Shown: positions 1 to 5,943, counted from the stretch's first letter. The stretch is DNA of 6,256 nt from Marvinbryantia sp964455335 (GCA_964455335.1 CAYVVW010000122.1:1-6256), one strand, 5' to 3'. The notes: generated by a model from the letters alone, not told the origin. Translations and numbers: made by a program.

Positions 1-1
1 C

Positions 2-19
2 CGACATGCAAGCATGTCG
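2..19. repeat. Perfect 8-bp inverted repeat at the left edge
   Basis: CGACATGC (2-9) and GCATGTCG (12-19) flank AA. It lies about 120 nt downstream of the uxaB stop codon. If it ends the uxaB transcript, the U-tract would have to lie beyond the window edge. The rest of 1-139 is AT-rich, has stops in all minus-strand frames, and shows only a weak hairpin (TTTTGAA 86-92 with TTCAAAA 106-112). Confidence 0.4.
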
Positions 20-139
20 TGGGAAAGGGCTTTCTACCCTGGCATCATAAAATGAATAAATCTTCTGCAATCTTACTTTTTTGCTTTTTGAAGGCTTCGT
101 TTCTTTTCAAAACCTCACTTCTTTGCTTTTAACTTCTAA

Positions 140-1633
140 TTACGCCAGGCACGCTTTCATGACTTCGTAAGTGCCTTTTTCGCGGATCTCGCCCAGGTCT
201 TTGGCCACCGCTTCCTCAAATCCAGGGATTTCGCTCAAATCCTCGCCCCAGAAGTCCGTGTTGGTGCAGACAGCGTGCGTCAGCTCCGCTGCCGTGTCGT
301 CTTTGTGCGCCGCGTAAAATTCCAGGATGGGGCGATCGTCGCTCACGGTGTATTCGTTCGTCTTGCGGCTCGCCACAAGGCCGTCGGCCGTCAGCTTCGT
401 CCCATTGTAAAACGCGATGTAGAACGCAAAGGATGCCGTGATGCATTTTGGCAGCTTGCCGAATTTTTCCACATATCCTTTGAGGCTCGGCAATACGCGC
501 GCTTTCCACTTAGAAGTGGAATTGAGGGAAATCGACATCAATGCGTGATCCACAAACGGATTGTTGAAACGGTCTGTCACCGCCGCCGCAAATTCCTTCA
601 GCTCGTCCTCCGGCAGGGTGAGCGTGGGGATGATTTCATCATAAATCGTCTTGTTCATGAAGCCGCGAATGACGTCATCCTTCATGCAGTCGCGCACAAT
701 GTCCTGCCCCGCCAGGTAGGCGCCGAGCACCATGGTCGTGTGCGCGCCGTTCAAAATGCGCACTTTTCTTTGCTTGTACGGCTTGTGGTCGGCGCAGATC
801 AGCACGGGCAGCCCCGCCTTTTCAAACGGCAGCTCCGCCTTGAGGCTGTCCGGCCCCTCGATCACCCAAAATCCAAAAATCTCGCCCACGTCGATCAGAT
901 TGTCCTCGTAGCCCAATTCCTCGCAAATCTGCTTCGCCTCGTTCCTCGGGTAGCCCGGCACGATGCGATCCACCAGCGTGGAGCAGAAAATATTCTCCTG
1001 CTGAATCCAATCCACGAACGCGTCGCCCAATTCCCACTGCTCTGCGTAGCGCAGGACGCATTTTTCCAGCTCCTTGCCGTTGTTGTCGATCAGCTCGCAG
1101 GAAAGAACGACAAAGCCTTTGCCCTTTTCCTGGCCAAAATGGCGGAAGCGCTCATAGAGGAACTGCGTCAATTTGCCCGGGTAGCTGCCCGCCGGCCTGT
1201 CCGCAAACTGGCAGGACGGGTCATACTGGATGCCCGCCTCGGTCGTATTGCAGGTGATAAAGCGCAAGTCCGGATTCTTCGCGCAGTCCATCAAATCCTC
1301 ATATTGATTGTACGGATTGATGCAGCGGCTCACACAGGAAATCACACGCTTTTCGTTGACCGCCTGGCCATTTTCGCTGCCGCGCAAAAAGAGCGTGTAC
1401 AACCCTTCCTGCTCATTGATCAGCCCGCGGACAAAATCGCCGCCGCCAATCGGCTGGCACAGCACCACCTTCGACTGAAAGCCCGCCTTTTCATTCATCA
1501 CGTCGATAAAATAATCGACAAACGCGCGCAGGAAATTCCCCTCGCCAAACTGGAGCACGCGCTCCGGCGCGTCCTTGAGGAGATAGCCGTCATACCCCAT
1601 CTCCTCCAGTGTCTGATAACACAACTTCTTCAT
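140..1633 (-). CDS. uxaB: Tagaturonate reductase (altronate oxidoreductase)
   Basis: A 497-residue cytoplasmic NAD-dependent oxidoreductase of the mannitol dehydrogenase (polyol long-chain dehydrogenase) family. It interconverts D-tagaturonate and D-altronate, the second step of galacturonate breakdown. Visible in the protein: an N-terminal Rossmann-type nucleotide-binding segment with FGEGNFLRAF (residues 29-38), a TEAGI segment (131-135), DRIVPGYPR (222-230), and the family's catalytic K-x4-N-x2-H signature at K290, N295 and H298. The C-terminal helical domain follows. Length is close to the E. coli enzyme (about 480 aa). The start is supported by AAAGGTGGG about 5-6 nt upstream of the ATG. 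It is the last gene of the minus-strand run, 153 nt after uxaA, and that gap holds a stem-loop and one copy of the 27-bp repeat. Fructuronate reductase and mannitol dehydrogenase are related alternatives; the neighbouring uxaA favours tagaturonate reductase. Confidence 0.93.
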   Translation of the reverse strand: MKKLCYQTLEEMGYDGYLLKDAPERVLQFGEGNFLRAFVDYFIDVMNEKAGFQSKVVLCQPIGGGDFVRGLINEQEGLYTLFLRGSENGQAVNEKRVISCVSRCINPYNQYEDLMDCAKNPDLRFITCNTTEAGIQYDPSCQFADRPAGSYPGKLTQFLYERFRHFGQEKGKGFVVLSCELIDNNGKELEKCVLRYAEQWELGDAFVDWIQQENIFCSTLVDRIVPGYPRNEAKQICEELGYEDNLIDVGEIFGFWVIEGPDSLKAELPFEKAGLPVLICADHKPYKQRKVRILNGAHTTMVLGAYLAGQDIVRDCMKDDVIRGFMNKTIYDEIIPTLTLPEDELKEFAAAVTDRFNNPFVDHALMSISLNSTSKWKARVLPSLKGYVEKFGKLPKCITASFAFYIAFYNGTKLTADGLVASRKTNEYTVSDDRPILEFYAAHKDDTAAELTHAVCTNTDFWGEDLSEIPGFEEAVAKDLGEIREKGTYEVMKACLA

Positions 1634-1675
1634 AAAATCCCACCTTTCTTATTGCTGACTATCATTTACTTTTTG

Positions 1676-1702
1676 TTATCGCAAACGACAAAACGATTTT
1701 CG
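1676..1702 (-). promoter_or_regulatory. Operator-like repeat, copy 1, upstream of uxaB
   Basis: Read on the minus strand this is identical over 27 bases to 5877-5903, including the core TTTTGTCGTTTGCGATAA. It lies 42-69 nt upstream of the uxaB ATG, between the uxaA-uxaB stem-loop and the ribosome binding site. A TTGTCG within it could serve as a weak -35 box, but no good -10 box follows at the right distance. An operator for a uronate-responsive regulator is the likeliest reading. Confidence 0.6.
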
Positions 1703-1715
1703 TGTTGTCCCTTGC

Positions 1716-1769
1716 TGCGCCGAATTTGCGCTGCGCAAGCAGCATGATTCCGCAGCAAATTCGTGCGCA
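1716..1769 (-). other. Long stem-loop between uxaA and uxaB
   Basis: TGCGC (1716-1720) pairs with GCGCA (1765-1769), CGAATTTGC (1721-1729) with GCAAATTCG (1755-1763), and TGCG (1732-1735) with CGCA (1751-1754). The result is about 18 bp with a 1-nt and a 2-nt bulge and a 15-nt loop. It begins 17 nt after the uxaA stop codon. In the direction of transcription it is followed by GCAAGGGACAAC and not a U-run, so a simple intrinsic terminator is unlikely. An mRNA-stabilising, processing or partial-termination hairpin fits better. Confidence 0.6.
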
Positions 1770-1786
1770 AATGCAACCGCGCGCTC

Positions 1787-3268
1787 CTACAATGTCACTC
1801 CTTGCTTGAAAATGGCCATGTCGTGAAACCCTTTTTCCTCGGCCTTGACCTTTTGCCCGGACGCAACCGCAAGCACATAATCAAAGAGTTGCTGCCCCAT
1901 CTCGTCCAAGCCCACGTCCTCTGTCATCACGCCGCAGTTAAAATCGATCCAGTTTTGCTTTTTCTGAGCCAAGCCCGTGTTTGTGGAGATTTTCACTGTC
2001 GGCACAGGACATGCAAACGGCGTTCCCCTGCCCGTGGTAAACAGGACGATGTGCGCGCCGCTCGCCGCAAGGGCGGTGGCCGCCACCAGGTCATTGCCGG
2101 GCGCGCTCAGCAGATTCAGCCCCTTTGTGCAGACCGTCTCGCCGTAGCACAAGACGCCGCGCACAGGCGCGCTGCCCGATTTTTGCGTGCAGCCCAGAGA
2201 CTTGTCCTCCAGGGTCGTGATCCCGCCCTTTTTGTTTCCCGGCGACGGATTTTCGTAAATCGTCTGATTGTGCGACTGGAAATACCGCTTGAAATCGTTG
2301 ATCAGGCGCACCGTCTTTTCAAACAGCTCCTCGTTTTCGCAGCGGTTCATCAGCAGCGTTTCCGCGCCAAACATTTCGGGCACTTCCGTGAGGATGGTCG
2401 TGCCGCCGCGCGCGATGAGCAAGTCCGAGAACCGCCCCACCGCCGGATTTGCCGTGATGCCGGACAGGCCGTCCGACCCGCCGCATTTCATGCCGACAAT
2501 GAGCTCGCTCGCCGGAATGGATTCCCGCCGGAAGCTCCCCGCGTAGGCCGCCAATTCCGCAATCAGGGCAAGCGCCGCCTCCACCTCGTCCGCGCACTCC
2601 TGGCAGACCAGGAATTTGACGCGCTTTTCGTCATAAGGGCCGATGAATTTCTTGAGTTCCTCGATGTTGCTATTTTCGCATCCCAAGCCCAGCACCAGCA
2701 CGCCGCCCGCGTTCGGGTGGTTCACCAAATCCGCCAGGATGGTGCGCGTGTTGTCCTGGTCGTCGCCCATCTGCGAACAGCCGTAGGGGTGCGCGAATGC
2801 CACGACCTCCTCCACACTGCCGCCCACGAAGGCCTGCGCGCGTTTTTCGATGGCCTGCGCCACATTGTTCACGCAGCCGACCGTCGGAATGACCCAAATC
2901 TCATTGCGCACGCCCACTTTGCCGTCCGGCCGCCGGTAGCCTTGGAAAAATGCGTCCGGCAGGTGCATTTCCGGCGTCTCCTGCTTGTCGTAAGTATACG
3001 ACAGCAAATCGCCCAGCCCCGTCTTGACATTGTGCACATGCACCCAGGAGCCGGCCTGGATGTCCTGCTTGGCAATGCCGATCGAACAGCCATACTTGAT
3101 GACCTGGCTACCCTCTGGCATGTCCGAAATGGCAAACTTGTGACCCTGGGGGATGTCCTCCCGCAGCGTGACCACTTGCCCGTCCACGTCCGCCGCCATG
3201 CCCTTTTCCAGGGGCTTCAAGGCGACACAGACCGTGTCATTGGGGTGAATCCTGATGAAATCCTTCAT
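1787..3268 (-). CDS. uxaA: Altronate dehydratase
   Basis: A 493-residue cytoplasmic dehydratase of the UxaA/GarD family, which converts D-altronate to 2-keto-3-deoxy-D-gluconate; known members need Fe2+. An N-terminal SAF-like domain (about residues 5-85) is followed by a linker. The catalytic part begins at GYRRPDGKVGVRN (110-122). Conserved-looking blocks include PTVGCVN (C132), HPYGCSQ (C164), GLGCEN (C197), KCGGSDG (261-267), SPGNKKGG (342-349), LGC (C360), FTTGRGTPFAC (410-420) and NTG (430-432). Length matches E. coli UxaA (about 495 aa). The frame stays open a further 27 codons upstream, but the chosen ATG has AAAGGAGA 5 nt before it and the protein then begins as the family does. It precedes uxaB. 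The gap upstream of its start holds a copy of the near-palindromic repeat. Galactarate dehydratase is the closest alternative; linkage to uxaB argues against it. Confidence 0.94.
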   Translation of the reverse strand: MKDFIRIHPNDTVCVALKPLEKGMAADVDGQVVTLREDIPQGHKFAISDMPEGSQVIKYGCSIGIAKQDIQAGSWVHVHNVKTGLGDLLSYTYDKQETPEMHLPDAFFQGYRRPDGKVGVRNEIWVIPTVGCVNNVAQAIEKRAQAFVGGSVEEVVAFAHPYGCSQMGDDQDNTRTILADLVNHPNAGGVLVLGLGCENSNIEELKKFIGPYDEKRVKFLVCQECADEVEAALALIAELAAYAGSFRRESIPASELIVGMKCGGSDGLSGITANPAVGRFSDLLIARGGTTILTEVPEMFGAETLLMNRCENEELFEKTVRLINDFKRYFQSHNQTIYENPSPGNKKGGITTLEDKSLGCTQKSGSAPVRGVLCYGETVCTKGLNLLSAPGNDLVAATALAASGAHIVLFTTGRGTPFACPVPTVKISTNTGLAQKKQNWIDFNCGVMTEDVGLDEMGQQLFDYVLAVASGQKVKAEEKGFHDMAIFKQGVTL

Positions 3269-3299
3269 ACAGCTCTCCTTTGTATCTTTTTTAAAATAC

Positions 3300-3319
3300 T
3301 TTTGTCGTTTGCGATAAAA
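3300..3319. promoter_or_regulatory. Operator-like repeat, copy 2, upstream of uxaA
   Basis: The 20 bases TTTTGTCGTTTGCGATAAAA are identical to 5886-5905. The element ends 31 nt upstream of the uxaA ATG (3268). Relative to its gene it has the opposite orientation to the other two copies, which fits a two-fold DNA site better than an RNA element. The flanking bases are not shared with copies 1 and 3. Confidence 0.6.
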
Positions 3320-3440
3320 TGATGCCAGGGGGAAATCCCCACCCTGCAACCCGCGCGCATCTCAGTGGGATATGGATATTTCGCATCGACCTCAGTAGCA
3401 TACGACGCAATCCATAAATGCATCTTACTACTGTAACATC

Positions 3441-3466
3441 TGACACAATCTACGGCACGCGTGTCA
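3441..3466. repeat. Inverted repeat TGACAC-N14-GTGTCA between the serine hydrolase gene and uxaA
   Basis: TGACAC (3441-3446) and GTGTCA (3461-3466) are exact inverted copies, 20 bp centre to centre, about two helical turns. The right arm overlaps a perfect minus-strand -35 hexamer TTGACA (3467-3462), but no acceptable -10 box lies 16-18 nt downstream. It may be a regulator site or chance. Confidence 0.3.
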
Positions 3467-3472
3467 AATGGC

Positions 3473-3502
3473 CATGCTTTTCACGCGCGCGCAAAAAGCA
3501 TG
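3473..3502 (-). terminator. Stem-loop just after the serine hydrolase gene, possible terminator
   Basis: CATGCTTTT (3473-3481) pairs perfectly with AAAAGCATG (3494-3502). The 12-nt loop contains CGCGCGCG, which can pair with itself. It begins 11 nt after the serine hydrolase stop codon. The bases that follow on the minus strand (GCCATTTGACA) are not a strong U-tract, so termination would be partial or factor-assisted. Confidence 0.4.
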
Positions 3503-3513
3503 ACATCGGGTTC

Positions 3514-4689
3514 TCACAGCCCGCTTTGGATGATGTTTTGGACTTTGCGCGTCATGGTGGTCGTGCCCGCGTCTTTTTTCTGCTGCATCAAAAGCACCGT
3601 AAGGCGGTCTTTTGGGAAATTGCCGATGTAGCACCCAAGCCAGCCATCCCAGCCGTACTCGCCCTCGCTGGACAAGGTGGCCGCACTCCCCGGATGGCGC
3701 ATGACGCGGAGCAAGTGGGAGTACGAAAATCCCTCCAAGCCCACCCACCGGCGGAATGCGTCTTGCTGGAAATGGGTCAGCTCGCCGCCAATGAGGTAGT
3801 CCACGGTGCGCGGCGCAAGGATTTGCTCGCCGCCGTAGCTGCCGCGGTTCATCAGCATTTGCGCAAAATGCGCATAATCGTCTATGGTGGACACCAGCCC
3901 CGCGCCCCCTGCCTCGTAGGCGGGCGGCCGCTCCATGTCATTGGAAATGGCCAGATTGTCCCCCGTATACAGGCGCATCTCGCCCTTGCCCACCGTCTCG
4001 TAGGTGCGGGCCAGGCGCGCGCGTTTTTCCTCCGGCACCCAAAAATCCGTGTCCGTCATCCCCAGGGGGTCAAACAGATTGACTCGCAAAAACTCGCCAA
4101 ACCGCACCCCCGACACGCACTCGATGACCGCGCCCAGCACGTCCGCGGACAGCCCGTACCGCCAGGAAGAATCCGGCTCAAACGCGAGGGGCAGCTGCCC
4201 CAGCCGGTTGCACAGCTCCACCGTCGTCAAGGCATCGTCCGTGTGCAGCTTCTGCACGGCTTCCTCGATCAGCGCGGACACCATCTTGCCCGAAATGCTC
4301 ACGTCGTCGCCATACGTCAACCCCGCCGTCATATTCAGCAGCTGCAGCACGGTCGGCTGCACGGCGCTCGGCAAAATCTTGCCGTCTTTTTCCACCGTCG
4401 CGTTCGCAAATCCGGGCAAAAACTCCGCCACCTGCTGCGAAAAATCCAATTGCCCCCGCTCCATCAGCTGCATGGCCGCGACGGCCGTCACAGGCTTGCT
4501 CATCGAGTAGAGGCGAAAAATCGTGTCTCGCCGAATGGGCACCTTCGCCTCCCGATCCGCATACCCCTGCTCGTCATAAAACACTTCCTCGCCATCCTGC
4601 AGAACCAGCAGATTCGCCCCCGCCGTCTGCCCGTCCGCAATCGCATCCGCAATCGTCTCTCGGATGCGATGCCGCGTCATCTCCTTCAT
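3514..4689 (-). CDS. Serine hydrolase / esterase of the class C beta-lactamase family
   Basis: A 391-residue protein with the beta-lactamase/D-Ala-D-Ala-peptidase fold (Pfam Beta-lactamase, PF00144). The nucleophile motif S-x-x-K is SMSK (S62, K65). The second motif, YGLS, begins at Y178, and the context (EPDSSWRYGLSADVLG) is typical of EstB-like esterases rather than true AmpC enzymes. Near the C terminus GWDGW (346-350) sits where AmpC has K-T-G; esterases of this group carry a W-x-G there. No signal peptide or membrane segment is visible, so it probably acts in the cytoplasm as an esterase and not as a secreted antibiotic-resistance enzyme. The frame is open 22 codons further upstream, but this ATG has GAGGAGG 6 nt before it. 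It lies 114 nt after the deacetylase gene and 245 nt before uxaA. The substrate is unknown; acyl or ester groups on imported sugars are a reasonable guess. Confidence 0.88.
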   Translation of the reverse strand: MKEMTRHRIRETIADAIADGQTAGANLLVLQDGEEVFYDEQGYADREAKVPIRRDTIFRLYSMSKPVTAVAAMQLMERGQLDFSQQVAEFLPGFANATVEKDGKILPSAVQPTVLQLLNMTAGLTYGDDVSISGKMVSALIEEAVQKLHTDDALTTVELCNRLGQLPLAFEPDSSWRYGLSADVLGAVIECVSGVRFGEFLRVNLFDPLGMTDTDFWVPEEKRARLARTYETVGKGEMRLYTGDNLAISNDMERPPAYEAGGAGLVSTIDDYAHFAQMLMNRGSYGGEQILAPRTVDYLIGGELTHFQQDAFRRWVGLEGFSYSHLLRVMRHPGSAATLSSEGEYGWDGWLGCYIGNFPKDRLTVLLMQQKKDAGTTTMTRKVQNIIQSGL

Positions 4690-4803
4690 GGAAAACCTCC
4701 TCATCTTCCTAAGTGCTTTTTGCTTTGCTCCACGTCCGCCGCGAAAATATGGCAAACGAAATTCCTAGCCCAACAGCCATATGCGCGCACCGTCCAACCG
4801 TCT

Positions 4804-5574
4804 TTACAGCCGCACGCGCTCGCCATCCACCTCAGCATAGATGGGAATCGCCGAGAGGTTTTGCACGCGCCTGCCGTCCGCGCTAAACTGCAGTTCCCTC
4901 GCGGCCTTTACATAATTTGCATAGTCGATGTTCGTCGTATACCAGACATCCTCCTGGCCGGAAAGCTTTTTGCACAATGCCTCCATCTTGCCCCAGCTGT
5001 CCTCGCGCGCAAACTCAAAGCTGTGCCCCCAAATGTAAAAGAGCGGCAGCCCGCGGTGGTGTGTCCCATGCAAAAAATCGTCCGACAGCTTGCCAAATGC
5101 GTCATTGTGATGGCAAGTGGGCGTCCAGCGCATAAAATCCGCAGGCGCCTGAAACCCGCCCGTGGATTGCACCGTGCGGCTATAGGCAAAGCCCAGCGTC
5201 CGAAGCGTCTGAACAATTTCTTCATTCACATCCCCATAGGCATACGAGCACCCGCGGATGATGCGCCCCGTGTGCCCTTCCAGTGCCAGGCGATCCCCAA
5301 AAAATTCCCGCACCAACTGCTCTTTCCCCAGATGAAACAAACATGCGTGTTCCACGCCATGGCACGCAATCTCCTGCCCCTCGTAAAGCGTCGGCAGCTC
5401 CTGCGCCGTCACAAACCCCTCCTGGCCCAGCCTGCCAGAGTTTAAGTGAAACGTGCCCTTTAGGCCATACGCGCGAAACATCCGCACCAGCTCGCGGTCA
5501 TAGGCCTGGCCGTCGTCATAACTAAACGTCAGCGCCTTCTCCTTGAAATCCGGGTAAAACAGCCGAAACGCCAT
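4804..5574 (-). CDS. Polysaccharide deacetylase-like protein (NodB homology, CE4)
   Basis: A 256-residue metal-dependent deacetylase of the NodB/CE4 superfamily, which removes N- or O-acetyl groups from sugars. Motif 1 is TFSYDDG (16-22), with D20 the likely base and D21 a metal ligand. Motif 2 is H72-x3-H76 (CHGVEH), the two metal histidines. Motif 3 is degenerate: RGCSYAYG (107-114) has Ala where most members have Pro. IWGHSFEF (181-188) supplies the late active-site histidine (H184). No signal peptide precedes the domain, which is unusual for deacetylases acting on cell-wall polymers and suggests an intracellular oligosaccharide substrate. The start at 5574 is preferred because AAAGGGGG lies 6 nt upstream; the ATG at 5580 is too close to it. 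Longer starts run into the predicted -10 box. It is the first gene of the minus-strand run and has its own promoter. The exact substrate cannot be read from sequence. Confidence 0.85.
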   Translation of the reverse strand: MAFRLFYPDFKEKALTFSYDDGQAYDRELVRMFRAYGLKGTFHLNSGRLGQEGFVTAQELPTLYEGQEIACHGVEHACLFHLGKEQLVREFFGDRLALEGHTGRIIRGCSYAYGDVNEEIVQTLRTLGFAYSRTVQSTGGFQAPADFMRWTPTCHHNDAFGKLSDDFLHGTHHRGLPLFYIWGHSFEFAREDSWGKMEALCKKLSGQEDVWYTTNIDYANYVKAARELQFSADGRRVQNLSAIPIYAEVDGERVRL

Positions 5575-5618
5575 CCCCATCCCCCTTTCGCCATCCATCT
5601 CCGAAAAACTTTGTGCAT

Positions 5619-5647
5619 AGTATACCATCGAAACGCCATCTAGGCAA
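5619..5647 (-). promoter_or_regulatory. Promoter of the deacetylase-led gene run
   Basis: On the minus strand there is a -35 box TTGCCT (5647-5642), a 17-nt spacer and a -10 box TATACT (5624-5619). TGG sits directly before the -10, which makes it an extended -10 promoter. Transcription would begin near 5612 and leave a leader of about 38 nt before the deacetylase ATG at 5574. Four of six -35 bases and five of six -10 bases fit the sigma-A consensus. It is the best promoter seen for the minus-strand genes. Confidence 0.65.
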
Positions 5648-5657
5648 GCAAATTGTG

Positions 5658-5681
5658 AAATAATGATAACCAAATAATGAT
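5658..5681. repeat. Two direct copies of AAATAATGAT upstream of the deacetylase promoter
   Basis: AAATAATGAT occurs at 5658-5667 and again at 5672-5681, with a 14-bp period (AACC between). Relative to the predicted minus-strand start near 5612 this is roughly -46 to -69, where activators or the RNA polymerase alpha subunits usually bind. It could be an activator site or an AT-rich UP element. Confidence 0.5.
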
Positions 5682-5747
5682 CGCATTTGCGCCCTGCCAC
5701 AACCAGTATCGCGAGAATCCCTCGGAATCACAAGAAGAATTTGGAGA

Positions 5748-5791
5748 AAAACCGGAGAGAAACCGACACAAAACCGGAGAAAAACCGACAC
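5748..5791. repeat. 22-bp tandem repeat with phased A-tracts
   Basis: Two adjacent 22-bp units (5748-5769 and 5770-5791) differ at one base (G at 5759, A at 5781). Each unit divides into two related 11-bp halves, AAAACCGGAGA and GAAACCGACAC. Runs of A recur near 5749, 5761, 5771, 5782 and 5794, about one helical turn apart, a pattern that bends DNA. The block ends 9 bp before the -35 box of the plus-strand promoter, so it may act as a curved upstream activating segment. Confidence 0.7.
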
Positions 5792-5800
5792 GAAAATCAC

Positions 5801-5829
5801 TTGATACCGCTGCCGCCGTGGGTTATAAT
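5801..5829 (+). promoter_or_regulatory. Promoter of the AAA-ATPase-like gene
   Basis: The -35 box TTGATA (5801-5806) and a perfect -10 box TATAAT (5824-5829) are separated by 17 nt. This is close to the sigma-A consensus and is the strongest promoter match in the window. The start would fall near 5836 and give a leader of about 108 nt before the ATG at 5944. Just downstream, ATGGCGCA occurs twice with an 11-bp period (5831-5838 and 5842-5849), overlapping the predicted start site. Confidence 0.75.
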
Positions 5830-5876
5830 GATGGCGCAGATATGGCGCAACAAACGTCTATCGTAACCGACGAACG

Positions 5877-5921
5877 CGAAAATCGTTTTGTCGTTTGCGA
5901 TAAAACGAAAATCGTTTTGTC
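5877..5921 (+). promoter_or_regulatory. Operator-like repeat, copy 3, in the leader of the AAA-ATPase-like gene
   Basis: The 27 bases at 5877-5903 match those on the minus strand at 1702-1676. The core TTTTGTCGTTTGCGATAAAA (5886-5905) is a near-palindrome with half-sites TTTTGTCG and CGATAAAA. With flanks it forms TCGTTTT (5883-5889) paired to AAAACGA (5902-5908). A 16-bp piece, CGAAAATCGTTTTGTC, repeats at 5877-5892 and 5906-5921. As RNA it would fold into an 11-bp stem with one G-U pair and a UUUG loop. It lies downstream of the predicted start, where a bound repressor could block elongation. Confidence 0.6.
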
Positions 5922-5943
5922 AAAACACAGGAGGATCGGCGGG

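Noticed and set aside
1..132. A plus-strand frame open from the window edge to a TAA at 130-132 (43 codons)
   Set aside because: The AT-rich stretch gives a run of Leu, Phe and Ser with no recognisable domain. It could be the tail of a gene outside the window, but nothing supports that.
275..1747. A 490-codon plus-strand open frame opposite uxaB
   Set aside because: Its codons align exactly with uxaB codons, so it stays open because the gene avoids TTA, CTA and TCA. The product is rich in His, Arg, Ala, Gln and Leu and resembles no family I know; its start is inside the uxaB gene.
1763..3322. A 519-codon plus-strand open frame opposite uxaA
   Set aside because: It is also codon-aligned with uxaA and has the same shadow-like composition. 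UxaA is clearly the real gene.
37..3330. Shared 12-mer CCCTGGCATCAT at 37-48 and on the minus strand at 3330-3319
   Set aside because: About two such 12-base matches are expected by chance in a window of this size when both strands are counted.
3439..3467. Promoter for uxaA at TTGACA (3467-3462, minus strand)
   Set aside because: The -35 hexamer is perfect, but at 16-18 nt spacing the -10 position reads TGTCAG, GTCAGA or TCAGAT, none acceptable.
3514..4689. Antibiotic-resistance beta-lactamase
   Set aside because: There is no signal peptide, the second motif is Y-G-L-S, and W-D-G replaces K-T-G, all pointing to an esterase-like member.
3418..5445. A 675-codon plus-strand open frame spanning the serine hydrolase and deacetylase genes
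   Set aside because: It is in codon register with both minus-strand genes, whose catalytic motifs and ribosome binding sites are clear. The translated protein is low-complexity and shows no domain.
5877..5921. CRISPR array or transposon end
   Set aside because: There are only two short direct copies here with a 13-bp gap, no regular spacers, no cas or transposase gene, and no target-site duplication around the dispersed copies.
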